A DNA stretch of 64,000 nucleotides from Bacteroidales bacterium. GTDB lineage: Bacteria; Bacteroidota; Bacteroidia; Bacteroidales; UBA932. The notes under the pieces are model-generated. The model did not search any database, was not told the DNA's origin, and worked only from the letters and a program-made list of their open reading frames with translations. The position numbers were made by a program, and so were the translations under genes. Shown here in pieces: positions 60,385-64,000 of this stretch; position 1 is the first letter of the stretch, and each line of letters opens with the position of its first letter. The DNA lies in contig JAFYEZ010000005.1 in NCBI GenBank assembly GCA_017544005.1, positions 1 to 64,000 of the forward strand, in the 5' to 3' direction.

Positions 60385-61584
60385 TCAGTTGTTTTTCATT
60401 GTCTTGGATGTAACTTCCGCCTCCACCGTTCCGTCGCCGAAGCAGACCGAAAGCCGGTCGCCGGCCGCGAAGGCAGCCGCCGAAGAGACCCGCATTCCTT
60501 CCCGCAGGACCAGGGCGCCGCCCCGGGCAAGCTGGGCCTCGGGATCCGCCGCGGCCAGGCGCAACTGCAGGGTCTCCAGGCGCTTCTCCTCCAGGGTGTA
60601 GCGGAGAGACAGCGCGCTGCGGATGCGGAGCAGCTGGGCGGCGAGTTGCGACTCGCTGCGGGAGGCTTTGGCTTCGAGCGCCAGACGGAGCCGCTGAGCC
60701 AGGGAGGTGAGTTCGTAATCGGCCGAAGCAAAACGCTCGATCAGGTAGTCGGCCAGGGCGGTCGGGGTCTTGACCGCCGTGTGGGCCACCTCGTCGATGA
60801 TGTGGTGGTCGTGGTCATGCCCGATTCCCGTCAGCACCGGGAGCGGGAACTGCGCGACATTGACCACCAGTTCGTAGTCGTCGAAACAGACCAGGTCGGA
60901 GGCGCTGCCGCCGCCGCGGAGAATCAGCAGGGCGTCAAATTCCGTCTCGCGCGCCGCTACGGCATCCATCGCCTCGATGATACTCGCGGGGGCCTCGCTT
61001 CCCTGCATCGTAGCCTGGAAGAGGACGGCGGAAAACTGGAATCCATACTCATTGTCGAGCAGGTGGTGGCGGAAATCCCGCCAACCCGCCGCCGTGGCGC
61101 TGGTGATGACGGCAAAGCGGCGCGGCAGAGCCGCCAGCGGCAACTGACCGTTCAAGTCGAGCATGCCCTCGCTCTCGAGCCGCAACAACGTCTGCCGGCG
61201 GGCCGCCTCCACTTCACCGAGGGTAAAAGAAGGGTCGATATCGGTGATAATCAGGGAGAGGCCGTAAAGCTCCGAGTACTGGACCTGGCAGCAGACGAGA
61301 ATCTTCATGCCGACGGCCAGGGGCTGTCCTGTCTGCCGTTCGAAATAGGGGCCGACTAGGCGCCAGGAAGAGGCCCAGATGATGGCGGAACAACGCGCCC
61401 GCATCACCCCCTCCTTCTCGGTCTTGTCCACCAGGGTCAGGTAGCAGTGTCCGGCCGGATTCTCCTTGCATTCACTCACTTCCGCCCACACCCATACCTT
61501 TCCGGCAAAATCTTCTGCCAGAGAGGCTTGAATCCGATGCTGCAGTTCATACAGCCCGATCGCTTCCCGCGGGTCCGTTTCCAT
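60385..61584 (-). CDS. xseA: Exodeoxyribonuclease VII large subunit
   Basis: Degrades single-stranded DNA. The 399-residue protein has an N-terminal OB-fold (VWVWAEVSECKENPAGHCYL) and the catalytic-core motifs RFAVITSATAAGWRDF and LLILRGGGSASDLVCFDD. PVLTGIGHDHDHHIIDEVAH supplies the conserved G-I-G-H-x-x-D. The start ATG is only 5 nt past a -7 box. It is the first gene of xseA-xseB-ribF and divergent from mraZ. Confidence 0.94.
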   Translation of the reverse strand: METDPREAIGLYELQHRIQASLAEDFAGKVWVWAEVSECKENPAGHCYLTLVDKTEKEGVMRARCSAIIWASSWRLVGPYFERQTGQPLAVGMKILVCCQVQYSELYGLSLIITDIDPSFTLGEVEAARRQTLLRLESEGMLDLNGQLPLAALPRRFAVITSATAAGWRDFRHHLLDNEYGFQFSAVLFQATMQGSEAPASIIEAMDAVAARETEFDALLILRGGGSASDLVCFDDYELVVNVAQFPLPVLTGIGHDHDHHIIDEVAHTAVKTPTALADYLIERFASADYELTSLAQRLRLALEAKASRSESQLAAQLLRIRSALSLRYTLEEKRLETLQLRLAAADPEAQLARGGALVLREGMRVSSAAAFAAGDRLSVCFGDGTVEAEVTSKTMKNN

Positions 61585-61589
61585 ATCGG

Positions 61590-61597
61590 CAAAAGTA
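61590..61597 (-). promoter_or_regulatory. -7 box of xseA, 5 nt from the ATG
   Basis: TACTTTTG on the minus strand ends at 61590 and the ATG begins at 61584, predicting an almost leaderless message. Confidence 0.55.
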
Positions 61598-61625
61598 AGA
61601 AAAATTGCGCTTGTTGATAACCCGC

Positions 61626-61681
61626 TGGATCGTTGTGGATAAAATGTGGAAATAAATGTAAGGAAATGGAAGAAAATGGAA
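61626..61681 (+). promoter_or_regulatory. Probable MraZ operator: six TGGAA/TGGAT-like boxes at ~10-bp steps
   Basis: Boxes start at 61626 and 61636 (TGGAT, 10 bp apart), then 61647 (TGGAA), 61657 (TGTAA), 61667 and 61677 (TGGAA), the last four with exact 10-bp steps and 5-bp spacers. MraZ in E. coli binds direct repeats of TGGG(A/N) with 5-bp spacers before its own gene. The array ends 10 nt before the mraZ -7 box. Confidence 0.6.
61634..61642 (-). promoter_or_regulatory. DnaA-box match between xseA and mraZ
   Basis: TTATCCACA on the minus strand is identical to the consensus DnaA box, and a one-mismatch relative (TTATCAACA) lies at 61612-61620. Both are in an AT-rich patch and the first overlaps an MraZ-like box, so it may be chance. 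Confidence 0.3.
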
Positions 61682-61691
61682 GAAATATCCC

Positions 61692-61699
61692 TACCTTTG
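61692..61699 (+). promoter_or_regulatory. -7 box of mraZ and the division cluster
   Basis: TACCTTTG lies 30 nt before the mraZ ATG and 10 nt after the repeat array. Confidence 0.6.
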
Positions 61700-61729
61700 C
61701 ACTTGGTTAATTTCCGACCGGATTAGACG

Positions 61730-62182
61730 ATGGCAACATTTATCGGTGAATACAAGGCAAAGGTGGACGACCGGGGACGCATGGTGTTTCCCGCGGCGTT
61801 CAAACTGGCGATGGGCCCGGGTGCAGACCTGCGGTTCGTGGTCAAGGCCTCCCTCTTCACCAGCAGCCTGGAGATGTACTCCTACGCAGAGTGGGAGGCC
61901 GACTCCGCCGCCGTCAAGGCGAAGCTGAATTTCTTCAACCGCGAACACGACCGCTTCTGGCGGGAGTACATGCGCGGAACGGCCATCGTGGAACCGGATG
62001 ACAAGCTAGGCCGCATCCTGATCCCCAAATCCCTTCTGGAGCAAGCCGGCATCACATCCGGAACAGAAGTGGTATTCTCGGGCAACAATCACAAGATCGA
62101 AATCTGGCCGAAGGATCACTACGAGGCCCAGAAATTAGAAAGCACTGCGTTCGTCGCCCTTGCCGAGAAAATTCTCGGATAA
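61730..62182 (+). CDS. mraZ: Transcriptional regulator MraZ
   Basis: DNA-binding regulator at the head of the division and cell-wall cluster, repressing its own promoter in E. coli. The 150-residue protein is a tandem of two AbrB-like halves. The first opens with FIGEYKAKVDDRGRMVFPAAF, and the second has VEPDDKLGRILIPKSLLEQAG followed by VFSGNNHKIEIW. Both show the D.kGR..iP signature. The periodic repeat array upstream fits self-regulation. rsmH follows after 15 nt. Confidence 0.95.
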   Translation: MATFIGEYKAKVDDRGRMVFPAAFKLAMGPGADLRFVVKASLFTSSLEMYSYAEWEADSAAVKAKLNFFNREHDRFWREYMRGTAIVEPDDKLGRILIPKSLLEQAGITSGTEVVFSGNNHKIEIWPKDHYEAQKLESTAFVALAEKILG

Positions 62183-62197
62183 ATCAGGGAGGACGAC

Positions 62198-63106
62198 ATG
62201 ACCGCTTACCACATCCCCGTACTTCTCCAAGAGAGCATCGAGGCGCTCCTTCTCAAACCCGAAGGGGTCTACGTTGACGCCACCTTCGGGGGCGGCGGCC
62301 ACAGCCGGGCCATTCTGGAGCGGCTCAGTCCCAAGGGACGGCTGATTGCCTTCGACAAAGATACCGACGCCCTGGCGCAGGCCCCGGCCGACAAACGGCT
62401 TATCCTAGTGCACAACAATTTCCGGTTCGTGCACAACTTCGTCCGTTACCACGGCTACCCGCAGGTGGACGGCATCCTGGCCGATCTGGGCGTCTCCTCC
62501 CACCAGTTCGACACCGGGGAACGGGGATTCTCCTTCCGGTTCGACGCACCACTGGACATGCGGATGAATACCCGCGCGGGTCGTACCGCAGCCGATCTGG
62601 TGAACGACGCCGGCGAAAATGACCTCGAGCGCATCTTCCGCCTCTACGGCGAGGTGGAAAACAGCCGCAGGGCGGCGGCACTGGTGGTAAAAGCGCGGGA
62701 GAGCGCCCCTATCCGCACAACGGGCGACCTGGCCCGCGCGCTGGAGAGCATCCTGCCCAAGATGGCGGAACACAAATACCTCGCCAAGGTCTTCCAGGCC
62801 CTTCGGATTGAGGTAAACGGCGAACTGGAAGATCTGGACGGCTTCCTGCAGGGAGCCATCCGGAGCCTGAAACCGGGCGGCCGGATTGCCGTCATTACCT
62901 ACCACTCGCTGGAAGACCGCCTCGTCAAGAACTATTTCAAGTCCGGCAACGCTACGGGCGAGATCCAGCGGGACCTGATGGGACGCGGGGCCTCCCCGCT
63001 CGAGAGCGTGGAGCGCAAGCCGATCCTGCCCCGCGAGGAAGAGATTGCCGGCAATACCCGCGCACGCAGCGCAAAACTTCGCGTCGCAAGACGCACGGAC
63101 GCATAG
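62198..63106 (+). CDS. rsmH: 16S rRNA (cytosine1402-N4)-methyltransferase
   Basis: Methylates C1402 in the decoding centre. The 302-residue protein has YHIPVLLQESIEAL at the N-terminus and the SAM motif YVDATFGGGGHSRAIL. ADLGVSSHQFD is conserved, as are FRFDAPLDMRMN and VITYHSLEDRLVK. It is the second gene of the dcw cluster, followed after 3 nt by the ftsL-like gene. Confidence 0.96.
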   Translation: MTAYHIPVLLQESIEALLLKPEGVYVDATFGGGGHSRAILERLSPKGRLIAFDKDTDALAQAPADKRLILVHNNFRFVHNFVRYHGYPQVDGILADLGVSSHQFDTGERGFSFRFDAPLDMRMNTRAGRTAADLVNDAGENDLERIFRLYGEVENSRRAAALVVKARESAPIRTTGDLARALESILPKMAEHKYLAKVFQALRIEVNGELEDLDGFLQGAIRSLKPGGRIAVITYHSLEDRLVKNYFKSGNATGEIQRDLMGRGASPLESVERKPILPREEEIAGNTRARSAKLRVARRTDA

Positions 63107-63109
63107 AAG

Positions 63110-63442
63110 ATGGCCAAGGTAAAGAACATCACCCGGAAGTTCGTCAACTTTTTCAGCGGCGACTTCATCCTCAACCGCAAACTGGACCGCCACGTCTGGT
63201 TTATGGTCTATATCTTCGTCCTCTTCAGCATACTCATCACCTGGAGCCTGACGGTGGAGAGCGCCCTGGTCAAAGTCCGCAAGAACGAGAAGACCATCGA
63301 GGCCCTCAATATCGCCCGGGACCAGCGCTCCGTGGAACTGCTGAGCCTCGACCGGCGCAGCACCCTCGAAGAACTCCTCAAAAAGAATCATTCCACCCTC
63401 AAGGTCCCGGAAACGCCGGCCGTCATCCTGGAAGAAAAGTAA
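63110..63442 (+). CDS. ftsL: FtsL-like cell-division protein
   Basis: The 110-residue bitopic membrane protein has a basic cytoplasmic head (KVKNITRKFVNFFSGDF), a single helix at about 30-48 (WFMVYIFVLFSILITWSL) and a periplasmic coiled-coil stretch (EKTIEALNIARDQRSVEL). Sequence identity in this family is low. The call rests on size, topology and position between rsmH and ftsI, the standard place for ftsL. Confidence 0.8.
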   Translation: MAKVKNITRKFVNFFSGDFILNRKLDRHVWFMVYIFVLFSILITWSLTVESALVKVRKNEKTIEALNIARDQRSVELLSLDRRSTLEELLKKNHSTLKVPETPAVILEEK

Positions 63443-63448
63443 CGGACT

Positions 63449-64000
63449 ATGCGGGCGAATATCATCAAAGTGGGCATCTTCTTCGGTCTGTTCGTGATCG
63501 GCTGCATCGCGGCCGTCATCCGGATCGTGGACTTCCAGCTCATCCACAAGCCCGACACCAGTTTCGCCATCCCCACCACCTCGTCCGATCCGATCGCCTG
63601 CCGCCGCGGCAGCATCCTGGCCACCGACGGCCGATTTCTGGCTTTCTCCATTCCGGAGTACAAGGTCGTGATGGACTGCTGCCAGAGTGATTCCACCAAG
63701 TTTGCCAACGGGGTGGACAGTCTCGCCCGGGGACTTGCCGCCATCCTGAAGGACAAGCCCGCCAAGGAGTACCGCAAGATGCTCGTGGGCGACCGCAGGG
63801 CCGGCAAGCGCTACACCCGCCTCACCCAGAAGTATGTCACCTACCAGCAGATGAAAGCCATCTGCGCCCTTCCGATCCTGCGCGAGGGACGTTTCGGCGG
63901 CGGTGTGATGACGGAGATGTACGACCGCCGGCAGTACCCCTACGGAGAGCTCGCCTTCCGTACGCTGGGCCATATCAAGGCCAATGAAACCTCGCTCGTG
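63449..64000 (+). CDS. ftsI: Penicillin-binding protein FtsI/PBP2x-like (3' part missing)
   Basis: Septal peptidoglycan transpeptidase. Only the first 184 codons are in the window: a short head, a membrane helix (residues 8-27, VGIFFGLFVIGCIAAVIRIV) and the start of the pedestal domain. The PBP dimerisation motif is ACRRGSILATDGRFLAFS, followed by YPYGELAFRTLGHI, both typical of class B PBPs. The catalytic SxxK, SxN and KTG motifs lie beyond the right edge. The start ATG is 6 nt after the ftsL stop. Confidence 0.9.
   Translation, partial: MRANIIKVGIFFGLFVIGCIAAVIRIVDFQLIHKPDTSFAIPTTSSDPIACRRGSILATDGRFLAFSIPEYKVVMDCCQSDSTKFANGVDSLARGLAAILKDKPAKEYRKMLVGDRRAGKRYTRLTQKYVTYQQMKAICALPILREGRFGGGVMTEMYDRRQYPYGELAFRTLGHIKANETSLV

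Overview
The window is one compact, GC-rich piece of a Bacteroidota chromosome, most likely from the order Bacteroidales. Four things point there: at least twenty start regions carry the Bacteroides-type -7 box TAnnTTTG; many lipoproteins and outer-membrane barrels belong to Bacteroidota types (carboxypeptidase-like regulatory domain plus OMP beta-barrel); a DUF3822-like protein is present; and the S9 peptidases and TraR/DksA protein are of Bacteroidota type. I cannot name genus or species. Nearly all of it is housekeeping sequence with tiny gaps and many 4-nt ATGA overlaps, so the genes are in short operons. No prophage, transposase, CRISPR array or rRNA was seen.

Layout. 1-7.1 kb: rpsA (cut by the left edge), two tandem S9 peptidases of which the second is broken by a one-base frameshift, and prfA. 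7.1-11.2 kb (minus): tcdA, mazG, two FKBP-type lipoproteins and an NrnA-like DHH phosphoesterase. 11.3-18.8 kb (plus): a membrane-anchored unknown, DUF3822, rsmD, serS, ruvC, a large outer-membrane barrel and an EamA transporter. 18.8-26.2 kb (minus): rluD, a kinase-less PASTA protein, rpmH, rsmG, an ECF sigma factor, polA, a small lipoprotein and a CDF metal exporter. 26.3-33.2 kb (minus): tandem repeats, tRNA-Leu, an S9-like hydrolase, tpiA, an outer-membrane barrel and a 1007-residue TPR protein. 33.2-40.6 kb: ftsE-like and nth (plus); a lipoprotein amidotransferase, msrA, an Ntn-type hydrolase and a TonB-type barrel (minus); a patatin (plus). 40.6-45.4 kb: a nested palindrome, tRNA-Ser, lspA, traR-like and ileS (minus).

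45.6-50.8 kb (plus) is the accessory highlight: a self-contained peptide-export locus. It has a 51-residue membrane protein, a C39-peptidase ABC transporter, two tiny genes encoding double-glycine-leader peptides (the second only 57 codons long), a TolC-type channel and an HlyD/MacA-type adaptor. Both predicted mature peptides are cysteine-free, slightly cationic and hydrophobic, and each holds a GxxxG motif. This is the architecture of a two-peptide (class IIb-like) bacteriocin or signalling-peptide system. No dedicated regulator and no certain immunity gene is visible.

50.8-64 kb returns to housekeeping: tsaB (plus); greA, a HIT protein and a thioredoxin-fold lipoprotein without CxxC (minus); an O-methyltransferase (minus) facing dnaX and lptB (plus); engB-prs-nadE and xseA-xseB-ribF (minus); and the start of the division and cell-wall cluster, mraZ-rsmH-ftsL-ftsI, cut by the right edge. 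Upstream of mraZ is a strikingly periodic array of TGGAA/TGGAT boxes with 10-bp spacing that looks like an MraZ autoregulatory operator.

All calls rest on reading the sequence and on remembered family motifs. No database or structure search was run.
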